Origin: Akanthomyces muscarius
Taxonomy: Eukaryota > Ascomycota > Sordariomycetes > Hypocreales > Cordycipitaceae
NCBI RefSeq assembly: GCF_028009165.1
Contig: NC_079241.1
Span: 5,766,001-5,830,000, forward strand
DNA length: 64,000 bases
Direction of reading: 5' to 3'
Shown one piece after another: positions 22,438-34,862 of the stretch; the first letter of the stretch is position 1; each line of letters begins with the position of its first letter. A model generated the notes under the pieces. The model did not search any database and had not been told where the DNA came from. It was given only the letters and a program-made list of their open reading frames with translations. A program made the translations under genes and the position numbers.

Positions 22438-25089
22438 ATGGCGGACACAAACAGCAACAATTCGGGCATCACCAGCCCGGTGTCTTCTGCCTTTGGCATC
22501 CCCAAAGGCGGAAGCCCCCGAACCAGCACCAGCGCCCGCCACAGCATGGTCATTCCCACCCCCGACACGATGAGCCTTGATCAATTGAGCCTCGACAAGA
22601 GACACCAAGAGCTGCGCGACGAGGTCCGCGCCCAATCACCATCCCGCGCCGCTGTTCACTCCGAAGCCACCCGCAGAATTCTCGCTGGCCTCGATGGCGG
22701 CTCGGAATTCAGCAAAACGTCGGGCTCAGGTCGCTCCAGCATGGATAGCGTCCGCAGCACTTCCAGTGCTGACTGGCCAACTCATCCTTGGGAGCTCAAC
22801 ACCATCAGTCAGCTCGCCTCTCTTCCTGTCGGCTCAGAGGTCAACTTCAGAGCCCGAATTCACACTCAGCGTCAGCTTTCCAAGGCCCTCGACTTTCTTC
22901 TGCTCCGTGACCAGACTCACTCCGTCCAGGGTCTACTTACCCGCGACAACATGGATATGGTCAGCTGGGTGCAAAAGCTTCACCCAGAGTCCCTGATCCA
23001 GGTCCACGGCACCCTCAAGACCCCTCCCGAGCCCATTCGCTCTGCTACACTTCAAAACGTCGAGGTCGAGATCCAAGCACTGCATCTCGTCACCGCAGCT
23101 CAGAACGCACCCTTTAGCAACTACAAGCCCCCCGAGTCTCTGCGCAACCGCATGGCGGCTCGCATCCTTGACTTGAGACACCCTGCCAATCACGCCCTCT
23201 TCCGCATACGCTCTATGGTCACCTCCAAATTCAGAGAAACCCTCGAGAACCAAGGCTTTGTTGAGATCAACACCCCCAAGCTGCAGCCCGCCGCTACTGA
23301 AAGTGGTGCCGCCGTCTTCAAGGTCAACTACTTCGGCCGCAACGCCTTCTTGGCCCAAAGTCCCCAGCTGGCTAAGCAGATGGCCGTCTCTGGCGACTTT
23401 GGCCGTGTTTTCGAGGTTGGCCCTGTCTTCCGCGCTGAAAACTCAAACACCCATCGCCACTTGACAGAATATACGGGCCTGGACATTGAGATGGCCATTG
23501 AGCATGACTACCACGAGGTCATTGATGTTCTCGACGAATTTCTCAAGTCCGTCTTCAAAGCAGTCTACGCCATGCCCGAGGTCGCTGTTGTGCAGAAGCG
23601 CTGGCCTAGCAAGGAATTCAAGTATCTCGATGAAACCTTGATTCTGGATTTCCGTGAAGGTATAAAGATGCTGCGCGACGACGGCCGCAATGTCGAGGAA
23701 GAGGACTTGTCCACCCCCGATGAGATGCGTCTCGGCGAGCTTGTCCGCGAAAAGTACGGCACCGACTACTACATTCTCGACAAGTTCCCTGCCAGCGCGC
23801 GCCCCTTCTATACCCACAAAGATGCCGAGGATCCTTTATGGACCAACTCTTTCGACATATTCATCCGTGGTCAGGAGATTTGCTCTGGAGGCCAGCGTAT
23901 TCACGATGCTCAGGAGCTTCGAACCAACCTTGCCGCCGCTGGCATCGGCGAGGATGGCATGGAAGACTACCTTGCTGCTTTCGACCTCGGCGCACCACCC
24001 CATGCCGGCGCCGGTCTTGGTCTGGAGAGAATTGTTGCCTGGATGCTCGAACTCGGTGACGTTCGTTACGCATCTCTGTTCCACCGTGATCCCAAGTCTC
24101 TCCCTGAGCGAAAGCATGCCTCTCTACCCCACGCCGATGCCGATACCACCAAGACACTTGAAGCGCCGCCTTCCATTGAGAAGCTCATTGCCAACTATGG
24201 CGATGCTTCTAACACATCATGGCTCGACGAGAGATTCATAATTTGGAGGCACGAGACTGGCGCAGCCATTGGTTATGTGAGACAGGGCAAATTCGCCATG
24301 GTCACCGGTGATCCCCTTTGTGATGCCTCACAGTACAGGATCATCACCAGCGCTTTCATTAAATACTGCACAACGGAGCTGCACCTTGTTCCCATCTGGA
24401 TGCTCGTATCCTACGAAGTGCAAAAGATCCTCGGCCGTGACATGGGGTGGCGCACACTGTCTTGCACGGAAGAGCAGCGCGTTAACGCCGACAAGATCGC
24501 TGCTTCCAACGACGGCCCCAAGGCGCGCCGTGTCGAGCGCGAAGGCGTCAAGGTCCACGAGGTTAAGGCGGACGAGGACTTTATACGTCGCGCGGACCCC
24601 GCTATCGAGGCCTGGAAGGGCAACCGCAAGGGCAAGCAGGTCCATCTCACCGAGGTTCGGCCATGGGTTGACAAGGAACACCGCCGCTACTTTGCCGCCG
24701 AGAAGGACGGCAAGGTTCAGGCCTTGGTTGTCCTTGCCAAGCTGTCGCCCAAGCACGGGTGGCAGGTTAAGTGGGCGCTCGACTTTCCCGGCGCTGTCAA
24801 CGGCGCCATCGAGGTGCTCATCAGCCTCGCCCTCTCGGCCGTCTCGGGCCAGGTCACCTTTGGCGCTGGCGTCTCCCAGAAGCTCACCGCCGGCGAGCAT
24901 CTCCACGGCATCCGCGCCCGCTTCCTCGCCACCACCTATAGCTCGATCGTCGAGAGTCTGGGCCTGCGTCGCAAGGCTAGCTTCCGCAGCAAGTTTGGCG
25001 CGCTCGGCGAGTCGGTCTACATTTGCTACCCCAGATCGGGTGTAGGTCTGCGTGACTTGCGTGAGATTATCAAGTTCTTCCAAGATTAA
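22438..25089 (+). CDS. erdS: Ergosteryl-3-beta-O-L-aspartate synthase (AspRS-DUF2156 fusion)
   Basis: A single-exon fusion of 883 residues. After a Ser/Thr-rich N-terminal tail (about 1-115) come an OB-fold anticodon-binding domain (about 125-225) and a class II AspRS core (about 235-565) with motif 2 FRAENSNTHRHLTEY near 331 and motif 3 GLGLERIVAW near 527. The C-terminal part (about 575-883) is a DUF2156 aminoacyl-tRNA transferase domain, recognisable by WLDERFIIWRHE, AIGYVRQGKFAMVTGDPL and the GAGVSQKL region near the end. This fusion is the described ErdS: the AspRS half charges tRNA-Asp and DUF2156 transfers aspartate to ergosterol, making ergosteryl-aspartate in membranes. It is distinct from the free-standing cytosolic AspRS. 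The Met at 22438 is the first in frame. Family call is very secure. Confidence 0.95.
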   Translation: MADTNSNNSGITSPVSSAFGIPKGGSPRTSTSARHSMVIPTPDTMSLDQLSLDKRHQELRDEVRAQSPSRAAVHSEATRRILAGLDGGSEFSKTSGSGRSSMDSVRSTSSADWPTHPWELNTISQLASLPVGSEVNFRARIHTQRQLSKALDFLLLRDQTHSVQGLLTRDNMDMVSWVQKLHPESLIQVHGTLKTPPEPIRSATLQNVEVEIQALHLVTAAQNAPFSNYKPPESLRNRMAARILDLRHPANHALFRIRSMVTSKFRETLENQGFVEINTPKLQPAATESGAAVFKVNYFGRNAFLAQSPQLAKQMAVSGDFGRVFEVGPVFRAENSNTHRHLTEYTGLDIEMAIEHDYHEVIDVLDEFLKSVFKAVYAMPEVAVVQKRWPSKEFKYLDETLILDFREGIKMLRDDGRNVEEEDLSTPDEMRLGELVREKYGTDYYILDKFPASARPFYTHKDAEDPLWTNSFDIFIRGQEICSGGQRIHDAQELRTNLAAAGIGEDGMEDYLAAFDLGAPPHAGAGLGLERIVAWMLELGDVRYASLFHRDPKSLPERKHASLPHADADTTKTLEAPPSIEKLIANYGDASNTSWLDERFIIWRHETGAAIGYVRQGKFAMVTGDPLCDASQYRIITSAFIKYCTTELHLVPIWMLVSYEVQKILGRDMGWRTLSCTEEQRVNADKIAASNDGPKARRVEREGVKVHEVKADEDFIRRADPAIEAWKGNRKGKQVHLTEVRPWVDKEHRRYFAAEKDGKVQALVVLAKLSPKHGWQVKWALDFPGAVNGAIEVLISLALSAVSGQVTFGAGVSQKLTAGEHLHGIRARFLATTYSSIVESLGLRRKASFRSKFGALGESVYICYPRSGVGLRDLREIIKFFQD

Positions 25090-25651
25090 AGACGTGTCTG
25101 GAAAGATTTCGTTCTTTTTTTGCGCTTTTTTTGGTCTAGCTTGCATAAAATACACAAATATCCTCGAGTAACTTTTTTGCGTATTACTTTTTTCCAGATA
25201 GATTTAGATTTTATCGTTATTTCTCGAGTTTGCTCACGATGATGAAAATGAGGGGTTTCCTTGGAGGAAGGGGTGGAGGACAATGGTTGAATATGATACC
25301 AATGGCATACTTTTTTTCTTTTCTAAAAATAGTATCTGTTACCTAACACGTTCCTTTACTGTGCGAATGACTTGTCTAGTCCTCATGTGCCTATAGACCC
25401 ATCATTACAAGAAGAGGGAGAAAGAATAAGACTTTGTGCTTGCGGTCAAGTGCACACGTCGAGGCTGCGCGGAAAATAAACCACAGAGCGGTAGAACAAG
25501 TCTGATAATGACTTGTAACTTCATTCATGAGTATACTATATAATACCTAGCTTAGATTTTGATAGACTATAAAACAGATACAACATTCTGGTATTCATTA
25601 CTCCTTGGTCGCGTTTCCATGCAAACATAAACAAACCGTTTCCATTCAAAA
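25090..25651. other. Convergent 3' regions of erdS and CYP505
   Basis: About 560 bp, AT-rich with poly-T runs (25115-25131), fitting two 3' UTRs facing each other. Nothing else seen. Confidence 0.5.
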
Positions 25652-28600
25652 TTAGTCAAAGACGTCAGCCATGAAGCGCTCGTTGCGCAGATTATCGAGC
25701 CAAGCGCGCGCCGCCTCGTCAGTGACAATATTGGAGAGCTTCTGCTGCGCGCTGTCCTTGACCATGTCGACGCAAATGTCCTCGATGCCCTTGCCGACGG
25801 CTCTGCTGCCGCACAGGTACAGACGGGCACCCTGATCCCACAGCTCAAAGATGTCCTTGCGGTCCTTGGAGACGCGGTCCTGGACGTACCTGCAGCCGTC
25901 CGACTTGTCCGTGGCGCGCGAGTAGGCCCGGCGCACGTCAATGGCACCCATCTTTTGCCACTCGGCAAACTGCTCTGCGTACAGGTCGTCCTCGTCGGGC
26001 GAGCGGCAGCCAAAGAAGAGCACGGCGGGGGCGAGCTTGCGTCCCGCAGCAATCATGGCCGCGCGCTCCTCGGCGAAGCCACGGAAGGGGGCGAGGCCGG
26101 TGCCGGCAGCCATGCAGATGATGGGCGTCTTTTCTGTGTCGGCGGGAAGATGGAAAGCGGCTGAGGGCCGGACGGCGACATGAATCCTGTCGCCTTCTCG
26201 GAGGGAGCACAGGTAGTGACTGGCAACACCTACGTGCTGGCCTTGACCAGAGTGGGCGGGCACGTCAAGGAGAGAGTAGGTCAAGGTGACTCTAGTGGGA
26301 TCAACCAGAGGCGAAGACGAGATGGAGTACTGTCGAACGCGCATTGGAGGCAGCATGGCGAGGAAAGACTCGAAAAGCAGATCGACAGCCGGGAATTGCT
26401 CCAGCAAATCAAGAACAGACAGTCGCTTGGCAGTGACTAGCTCGGGGAATTTGTCTCCGATAAGTCCCTTGAGCGCGGTCACGGTCTTCTCATCCTCGCT
26501 CGAGTCAATCATGGCTTGAATATTTCTCTTTGTGGCGGGCTGGCTGAGCTCAACATAGGCGCCGAGAACGTTGGTGGCGGAAATCGGAACATCAGTAGGC
26601 AATGTAGTAGGCCCATTGGAGGTAATGGTGAAGGTGGCATCCCAGCTAAGCGAAAAGCGACGGAAGACACGAGCAATAGTAGCTGCGGGGTTGAATGGCA
26701 AAACGGCCAAATAGTCGCCAGCTTTGTAGGTCATGCCGGTTGGAAGTCTGATCTCAATGTGTTTCTTGACGGCCTGGGATCCCTTGGTAAGAACCTTGGT
26801 GTCGATGACGGCAGCCTCCTCAACATCCTGGCGGAGAGTCGCCTTGCGAGGGTGTGTAATCTCCACGACAAGGCCGGAGGTGCTTTGGCCGTCCTGGTTC
26901 TCCGATGCGCCGTACTTCTTCTTCAGAGCGGGCCACAGGCTCTCGTCCTCCCAAGTTTCGAAGTCACTGAACATGTCACGATCAGCGGCGTCGGTACCCG
27001 TCATAGGAAGGATACGGTCGGCACCACGCTCGGCCATGGTAGCATCGACAAGCTTGGGAATCTTGTGAAACGTCTGAGCCCAATCGTGATGGCCGCAGCC
27101 AAAGACGGCATATGCCACTCTCTGCAACTCATTGCCCTTGAGACTCTTAAGCCAGTCGACGAAATGAGCGGCATTGGATGGCGGTTCACCTTCATACGAA
27201 GCAGTGACAATGACCACAGGGCGGTCAGTGGGGAGCTTCTGGTTGACATTGTCCAACGGACCAATATCAGTGACCTTGAATCCATGCGCACCAGCATCAG
27301 CAGCGACTCTCTGAGCCAGGGCCTCACAAGTGCCGCTATTGGAGCCATAGAAGACGGACATGGGCTTGCCATTACCAGCCGGGCTAGCAGCTGGGGTTTC
27401 AGCCGCCTTGCCCGCCTTGGAATGAGTCGCGCCACCCTTGAGCTGGTGCTCCAGCTCAGTGGCATTCATACCATGACGGAGAGATGCGCGCATAAAGAAG
27501 TTGTGAGGCTTGACGGTAAGGGTTTCTTGAATCTCCAGGGTGTAGTTGGGGTCGTCAAGGGTGAAGTTGAAGTTCTGGAACAGCATGGCCATGGCAAGGA
27601 CCGCTTCTTGCCAAGCAAAGGGTCTGCCAATACACGCGCGCTTTCCATTGCCAAATGGCTTCCAGGCGTTGGGAAATTCTTTGTTGAGACGAGCAAAGTT
27701 ATCGTCAGTCATGCGTTCGGGCTTGAATTCACCAGCGTCGTCACCATACACACTGGGGTCGAGATGGGATTTGGCAAGGAGCAGAGTAAGGCGATGCTCC
27801 TTGGGGATAAAGTATTTGCCAGCCAGCAGAGTATCCTCCTTCGCCTCGACACTGAAGGCTGGGATTGATGCGTTGACGCGTAGCACCTCTCGAAGTACCT
27901 GGGCGAAGATCTGTTAGCGGTGCGTCCAAGTATGCAGACAGCAAACCGTCAATGGCAGTGATAAAGAGCTAAAAACGTACAGCTTGGATGTAGGTAAGTT
28001 TGGAAATGTGCTCAACAGTAATTGGGCCTCTGCCCACGACGGAGTCAACTTCTTCTTGAACCTTGCGATACTCGGCAGGATGCTTGAGAAGCTGATAAAA
28101 AGCAAAGGAGAGCATTCCTGAAGTGGTCTCGTGGCCAGCGATGAGGAAGGTAATAAGCTGGTCGGAAATGCTTGCATCAGTAAGCCTCTGTCCGTCTTGG
28201 GGATCCTTGCCGTCAAGCATAGCAGTGAGCAGGTCCTTTCGATCGCTAGGGTTCTTCTTGCGGCTGGCAACAACTTCGTCGGCGACATCGCGCATCGTCT
28301 TGATATCTTGCTCGTATTTTTCGTCGGCAGTGCGGTAGAAAAACTTGGGTGCAAATGGAGGGCGGCGGCCACGGGCGCCGCACTCTGTCAGGAAGTCACC
28401 CATGGACTGGACAAAGGGATGAAGCTCCTCGCGGTAGTACGAGTTGAAGCGATAGTCCATGGCGCAGAGGGCGATTGTGTCGAGGGCGAGACGGGTGAAG
28501 TCGTCTGAGGCGTTGATGCGGTCACCCGAGTGGCGGGCAAACTTCATGGCCATCTGAGAGGCAATGTCGTGCATCTCGTCAAACATGTTGCGGATAGAGA

Positions 28601-28996
28601 GGGGACCAAAAGCGGGAATGAGAATGCGATGCGCTTTGCCCCAATTTGGTTCAGTCTCGGAGTCGGCGGTAAAGAGGCCATCGTGAACGGCGTTGCGAAC
28701 CTTGCCAAGCGAACCGGCGATGGTCTTCTTGAAGCGACGCTCGTCGCAGGCGTCGTTTACAAGCTCTCGGGAGCTCACGACACAAAAAGCGCTACCACCC
28801 AGGCGCATGCGATAGATTTCGCCTGGTGCGCGGTCGATGTTAGTGGGCTACCATGGAGGACCGTCTTAAGCCAAGGTCACTTACCATATGTGTCTGCAAG
28901 ACGCTTCAGGTCGTTGATCGGACTAGTTCGCATCTCACCGAGATTACCAATGAATGGCAGACCCGGGGGCTCGGGAATGGGGATGGACTCGGCCAT
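25652..28996 (-). CDS. CYP505: CYP505-type fatty-acid hydroxylase, P450-reductase fusion
   Basis: Self-sufficient P450 that hydroxylates fatty acids near the omega end, like Fusarium P450foxy and bacterial P450 BM3. Exons 28996-28885, 28822-27981 and 27898-25652 give 1066 residues, the size I recall for P450foxy. The N-terminus (PPGLPFIGNLGEM) lacks a membrane anchor, so the enzyme should be soluble. Heme domain: AGHETTS in helix I, LREVLRVN (ExxR), and FGNGKRACIGRP with the heme Cys near 406. Reductase: FMN-binding YGSNSGTCEALAQ near 500, FAD motif RQYSISSSP, and NADPH motifs AAGTGLAPFRGF and LFFGCRSP near the C-terminus. No truncation or missing cofactor motif is seen. The product range (sub-terminal hydroxy fatty acids) is inferred from the family. 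Confidence 0.95.
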
Positions 28997-31903
28997 TGTG
29001 AAGGTATTGTTTCGAGGGGAGGGTATTTCGGTCGTCTGGGGTCGAGCAGAGCATGTTAGCAAATTGGCAGCCTGAGGATAATGAACTGCTGAAGATTGTG
29101 GGACTGCAATGATCAATTTGATGAGGGCATAGGCAAAGTGACAAGGTGCGCAGGCTGTATGAAGAACGCTGTCCAGCGTCTGTTCGGTGTTTGGTGGAAG
29201 CAGCGACAGCGAGAGGGGCACATACCAGACGGCGAGAGCTCTCACTATGGTCGTTGCAGTGCTTGCCAGTCTATAGCGTAGGTGAGGTTGGCATAGATTT
29301 CGTTTTCGGAAAACAAGAGAGTACGGAGATGAAATGGAGGCCAGGAGTATCGCTGCCAATTGATGTATTGATAGAGTTGGCCAAAGAATAAAGTTCTGGA
29401 ATATAAAATGCTGGTCGACGACGGCGGAGGGCCCCTCCAGCTTATATGCGGGAAGCTACAGTACCTGACCAGCTAGCTAGGTAGGTAGCTAACTACTCGG
29501 TGTTACACGAAACCTAGCTCGCACCACGCATGACGAGGCGGCGGGTCAGAAAATAGACAAGCGAGCTAGGAAGAATGTCAAGACTCCGGTTCGATCAGGC
29601 TAGTTAGTGGCATTGAGGGTAAAATTCTATTCGTGTGTGGTCACGGCGCCGCAATGGGCAACAGTGGTCAGCATTTCCGGCGGTGCGGCAGTGAGTGACA
29701 AGTCCGGGCTGAGACGGTCGTCCAGCAAGTGTGGCTCACACAAATACCGTACCCAGCACGGTACTTGGCCACCAAAAAAATGCGCCCTGAAATGAAAGGA
29801 CTTTTCCTTGCAAGCTAAACGTTGGTTGCGTGGCCCATTCATTGGCACTGTGGCGCATTAACAGGCCCGCTCGCTCGGCCGGCGGCCCCGAGGGTGTGCT
29901 AACGTTACCGTACCCCAGTCAGTCCGATGTGGTTATGGCTCCGCCCGGGAAAAAAACATGAGTAAAACCAATGGAGTGATTGGTGATGGTAAACCAGTGC
30001 GCGCCACGGGGTTTTGGCTGTCTTGGCCTGCGATACCCTGTTTCGGCGTGGGAGGGGTGCGCAACGGGGAGTAGTGATGAGATGGCCGGCGAACAACGCG
30101 ATCATGCTGGTCAGCGTTTATAGATTTCACAAGCTAACCGTGAAATTTGGTCGATTTGATATGTCAAGGTCGCTTGTCTCTTTCCGAATGGTACGAGGAA
30201 GGATCGGTGGCTTGCTGAAGCCAAGACGACGGTCACACAAGCTACCGCAAACGGGACAACGATTCAACCAACTAACTACATTGGTTACCTATTGCCAGCA
30301 TCAACCCCAAACACGCTGATACCAATAATTACAGCCCACCACACCATTCCGGTGCGGACTTCCTGCGGTGCTGCAGTGGGCGAATGATCTCAACAAGTCC
30401 AGTGGACTCTTTGAGCGCCGATTGCAATGACACATCGTTGGCGACCCATCAAGCATCAGTTGCGTAACTAATTGCCGCCTCTTTTGAGACTCATACTGCA
30501 CACAGCTCAAAAGCGTGTTCTTCATTTTGCACATACGGAACTCGCAAAGTCGGCTCCTCGCGAGTGGCTCGCTTCGCGACTCTGCACGTATATTTCCTAG
30601 AACACCGGAGTTTTTTGGGGCCGAACCGGACTTTAATGCCTTCCCTTAGGCTCGGGCAAGTGCCTGCGTTCAGGCAAGGGCAAAGGCACGGTACCGGCCC
30701 GCACACGGGCCCGGCGGGGCGCTGAAACCACTGTAACAGACGAACAGAACCCCTAATAGCATGCCCTTCAGCGACCGTGCTTCTGTACCTACCTGTTAAT
30801 GTCCACTGCACTTGGCCAAGGTCGCTGGGGTCCCCCAAGAGCACCGCCACACGGCCTGTTACAGGGCTCGGTAAATAGAGCAGCGGCCGCAAATCCCGCG
30901 GATCGATCTCTTGAAAGCTATTGTTGTCGACTCCGTTCATGCGATAAATTAGCAGCTATTCTCCTTTCCTCTTGCCTCACAATCATTTTAATCAAGTACT
31001 CCTTGGTGCCCACTTCTCTTCTGACTTACCGTCCAGATTTCCCCAAGCCTCATTCATGCAATAATTATCTCCCCTCACTGCTCACTTGCATCCGGTCACC
31101 GTAAGCCCAACAGAAAGGCTCATCTCATCCAATCTGCGATCGAAAACAGCTTCTACACATTCATCTTCATTCATTGGTGGAGCAGAAACGCCGTCGCCTC
31201 GGAAATTCGGTGTGTCCAGCTAGCGTCTGCAGCTAACCTTGCTAGCACCAATACCGTACCCTACACCATAATCGCGATTCTTCCGTTGGGTCGTGTCTAC
31301 ATTACGCCCTTAGAGCTAGGCAGTATCTACCTGGAAGCTTTCAATCTGGTTGTCTAAGTAGGCATCTCTTACTATAGAGGCGTTGTAGATACGCAAGTCA
31401 GGTGTCTTCCCACCATCACCCAACGCCACCTCGAATTGGACTTTTGCTATCATCCAAAGCAATGTGACATGGATACTATACTCTGAGAAACATTTCAAAA
31501 TGACCAGTTGCTATGACTATTTGGTCTCATAACAAAAGAAGCTAGATGTTGTGCTGGCAACTACTACAATGCAAATTGATGCGCATCCATTGCGCTTTTG
31601 GCTGGCGTCTCCGTCCCAGCCTCCCCGCGCCGTCGAGTGGTTTCCATTGACAAGCCCGAAAGTCCTCTGGCCTCTGGGAAGCCACATGTGCCTCTTTCAA
31701 ACTGGTCGCAAAGGACATAAAAAAAAGAGAAAAAAGAAAGCCAGAATGCAGCAAGTAAGACAAACTCCGTGATTAAAACGGCACCATCCTCTCCTGTAAA
31801 CAAAAGCTGGTTGCAAAACTTCATGGAGACAAAGCAACACATGGCATGGACTCAGGCGCAAATCTCCTGGCCTGCCTTTGAGCACACAATATACACCAAC
31901 ATC
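28997..31903. other. 2.9 kb gene-free interval upstream of CYP505
   Basis: No recognisable gene. A TATA-like CGCATATAAG is readable on the minus strand at 29441-29450, and an ACCTAGGTA-type motif lies at 29471-29492. A C/T-rich, leader-like stretch occurs around 30950-31130 without a following long frame. A 149-codon frame at 30491-30940 (minus) has no recognisable domain and is not called. Confidence 0.5.
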
Positions 31904-33611
31904 TTATGACTGACTCCCTCCGCCCACGAACCGGCCCCTGAGCCATCTCATCGCGCCGCTACTAGATTGATCGTCTTCGGTAGACCCTGTTCGCCGACTG
32001 CCTTGCGACGGGCTGCGCTCCCTCATGCTCCTCCCTCCCTCGCCAACTGCTACTCTAGGGCTAGTCGGTGACATTGAGCTGCGTCTTTGGAGCCGTGAGG
32101 TATCGTAGCTGAACCCTGCGGTTGTGCCTTGAGATCCGCCTCGCTCGCCGCGTTGCGAGGAGAGATAGCGCATCGCCTCGTTGAGGCGCGTCTGACTCTG
32201 GTTGGGTGGCCGCGAGGACCCTGATGTCGTAGGGGTATTTGCCAGTTCGTCGTCAAGTGATGGAATAGTCAACGGTGCAGATGTCTGTGCCGGCTCATGG
32301 CCCACAGCATCTGACGGCGTCGGAACACTTCGTCGTCCACGTAGGCGCTGGTTCTGGCCCTCGTTCTCTCTCTGCTGCTGCTGTTCTGCCATAGATCTGT
32401 TGCGTGCACTCTGCTCTATCGAAGCACGACATACAGGACAGGTGTTGTGCTGCTTCAACCACAATACGGCGCATTCTTCGTGGAATGAGTGCTTACAGGG
32501 CAGAGAAACTATTACCTCTCCCACTTTCAAGCCGTCAATGCAGATTGTGCAATCCGTGTTTCCATCGTCGCTCCTCAAATCCTCATCGATGGTCCGGCGC
32601 GGCAAATTGGCCAGTCCTTGGTCCGAAGCCGGTGGTGGTCCACTCGGAGGCTGGTTGTTTCCTTCCATTAGACTCGAGATAACTTGGTCCAGCCCCGCCT
32701 GAGAATACACAGCGTCTCCATGCACTCCGTTGTTGAGCATACTAAGCATGTTTGCGAGATTTCCCGCCAGGCTCAGACCGTCACCACCTTGCTCGGCTGC
32801 CGCCTCGAGAGCTTCACCTGTGAGCTGTACTCCGAAATCGCGAAATGCGCTGGCAAACATTCTAGTACCTTGTTAGTGCAAGCCTGACAATGTGGCGCAG
32901 CTTGAGTAGGACGAAGTAACTCACGTTGAAAAGGGCTCAAAGCCTAACGGTGCCTGTTCTCCTGCCACCAAAGGCTGATTGGATGAATAAAATGTCACGG
33001 AGCCTTGCGACGTCTCGTTGGCCCACTCAACACGTCCTCCGCCATTTTGAGACGCCTCACGCAGGCGGTTCATCAAGTTTGCGTTCCCCTCCCCTGTTCC
33101 GAAAGGCATGCCTATAGTCGACACAACATTGAGGAATCTCTCTACATTTTGCGTCGGTTGGGTACCAAAGTGATCCGCATCCTCTCCAACATGCGTCGAC
33201 TGGCCAACGCCGAACCCGTTTGGGTCCATGTGCTCGTCTATATCGGCCACTTCTGGATCGGAATCGTCGTCTTCATCTGCATGATGGTTCCCGTGTGGCT
33301 CGGGGTCATGTACAGAGTCGTCCTCCGAATCGTCCGAATCGTCGTCGTGTACTCTCCGCGGGTCGTTTTCCAAACTGACCTGTGGATAGCATCAATAAAT
33401 GTTAGCAAATAACTGGCTTTGGGTATAGTAAATGCTGCCAAATACACAATACACAAGGGGGCGTGCTTACGAGCTCTGTAATATCGCTCTGGCAGGAGGG
33501 ACACTCTAGCCCAAACTCATCCCGATACCATTCGAAACAGCACGCATGGCAGTACACAACCTCGCGGTCCGTCGCATCGAGATGCCGACCACGGGAAGCC
33601 TCGGAAGCCAT
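31904..33611 (-). CDS. RING-H2 E3 ubiquitin ligase of the RNF115/126 type
   Basis: Three exons, 33611-33471, 33379-32925 and 32861-31904, give 517 residues. The N-terminus has a zinc ribbon, YCHACCFEWYRDEFGLECPSC, at about residues 20-42, as in RNF126/BCA2-type ligases. An acidic Asp/Glu/His-rich stretch follows (about 55-95). The RING-H2 domain sits near 303-344: CTICIDG, then LPCKHSFHEECAVLWL, then CPVC, with all eight zinc ligands. The remaining 170 residues are Ser/Arg/Gln-rich and probably disordered. RNF126-type ligases handle misfolded or mislocalised proteins together with chaperones; a quality-control role is inferred from the family. The Met at 33611 is chosen because the upstream in-frame residues are not conserved in memory. 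Confidence 0.85.
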
Positions 33612-34862
33612 CTGGTCTTGCCTGCGTTGATACGCACCCAGGGCGCTCAACCCAAGGCCAACAGCGAGACCAGCGAGGCGGAATGCGCGTGAAGCCAGAA
33701 TGAAGGGCTGCGGTGGCAAACGGTAGGATGTGTCGGATTACGGGAGCGCGGAGCAAGTCCGGCGCCGGGGCTGTGGCGAACTCGACCGGATCTATGTAGT
33801 TTTTTCGATGATGATGCAAGAAGAGGATTTCGGAAGATAAAGCGTTGTATCGTAGGCCTGTGATCGATCGGGTTACGCGGCGAGAGAGTATGTCAATGCT
33901 GCCGATATTCTAGTACATGTGTGGCGGTAGTTGGGTGTTGGAGTCTGCGCTTGCGTGATTCAGAGCTCGAGCCGTACAGCGGTGAGTCGGGGCGGCGGCA
34001 GTAGCAGTCAAGGCGCCAAAAACGAGAAGGAAAGGGTATTATGGGAAGAAGGAAGCAAAGCAAGGATGGAGAAAGCGCGGGAAAGCGAAAAGGACAAATA
34101 GGTAAAAGGACAAACGTGGTTGGAGAAGCGTTGTTAGTTAGGTTGGATATTCAGGTGCGGTGTCACTGAATAATCGGGTCCTGCGGCTGCCAGCGAGACC
34201 GGTAGACCAGGTTGTGTGGGAGTAGCGGGGGAAGCGAGTACTTGCTGGGCGCACTCGTGATGGTGCAGTGGGGAGGTACCGTTTTAGCAGCGGGCGCTCG
34301 GGAAACTGAACAGCGAGATACCTCTTCACCCTGTCAGTCAGGCAAACAACCGTTGGGCGTAACACTGACGGAAATAGGTAAACGTTCACTCATGGTAAGC
34401 ATCACATCCCTCAAATGGCAAACGCGATAGGATTTCGAAGAAAGGCAGTCTTTGTGACACAGAGCTGGGCGAACCGCATGACCTCGACACCGTCCGCTGC
34501 CTGTACTTGATGTACGAGTGCAAGTGAGTGGTGAAGAAAAGTCGCACAGCGGCGTCGAAACAAAAGGCCCAAAGAATAGTTTTCGCCTGAAATGCCACGT
34601 GTAACGAGGCCTTTTAACACCAAGGCAATGACTGATCTGTGAAAAATCAACCTGCTAACGCCTGGTCTGCCTCACGACATCACCATATGGCGTTTTGTCA
34701 TGGTAGCACAGCATTCTATTCTGGAAGACCGCAGCCAAACGTCTGACATGCTCGCGCCAAATGTTTTGACAAAGAAAAGGTTGATATGATTCCTCTACCG
34801 TCTGTATATGTACAAATCCATCCGCTCCCGCCCCTTCTTCATCTTACAGTACTTTTATGCAA
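33612..34862. other. Intergenic upstream of the RING gene
   Basis: About 1.25 kb: RING promoter and the 3' side of the small mitochondrial gene. No coding frame or repeat worth calling. Confidence 0.5.

Noticed and set aside
24328..25155. 275-codon minus-strand frame opposite erdS
   Set aside because: Shadow of the DUF2156 coding region.
26516..27868. 450-codon plus-strand frame opposite CYP505
   Set aside because: Antisense shadow: the minus strand has clear P450 and reductase motifs over the same bases, and this frame has no recognisable domain.
16137..28996. Secondary-metabolite gene cluster (monooxygenase, hydrolase, P450)
   Set aside because: No PKS, NRPS, terpene synthase or prenyltransferase is present, and erdS and CYP505 are primary lipid enzymes. 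The genes are simply neighbours.
30491..30940. 149-codon minus-strand frame
   Set aside because: No domain, irregular Cys/Arg/Pro-rich composition, no splice partners.
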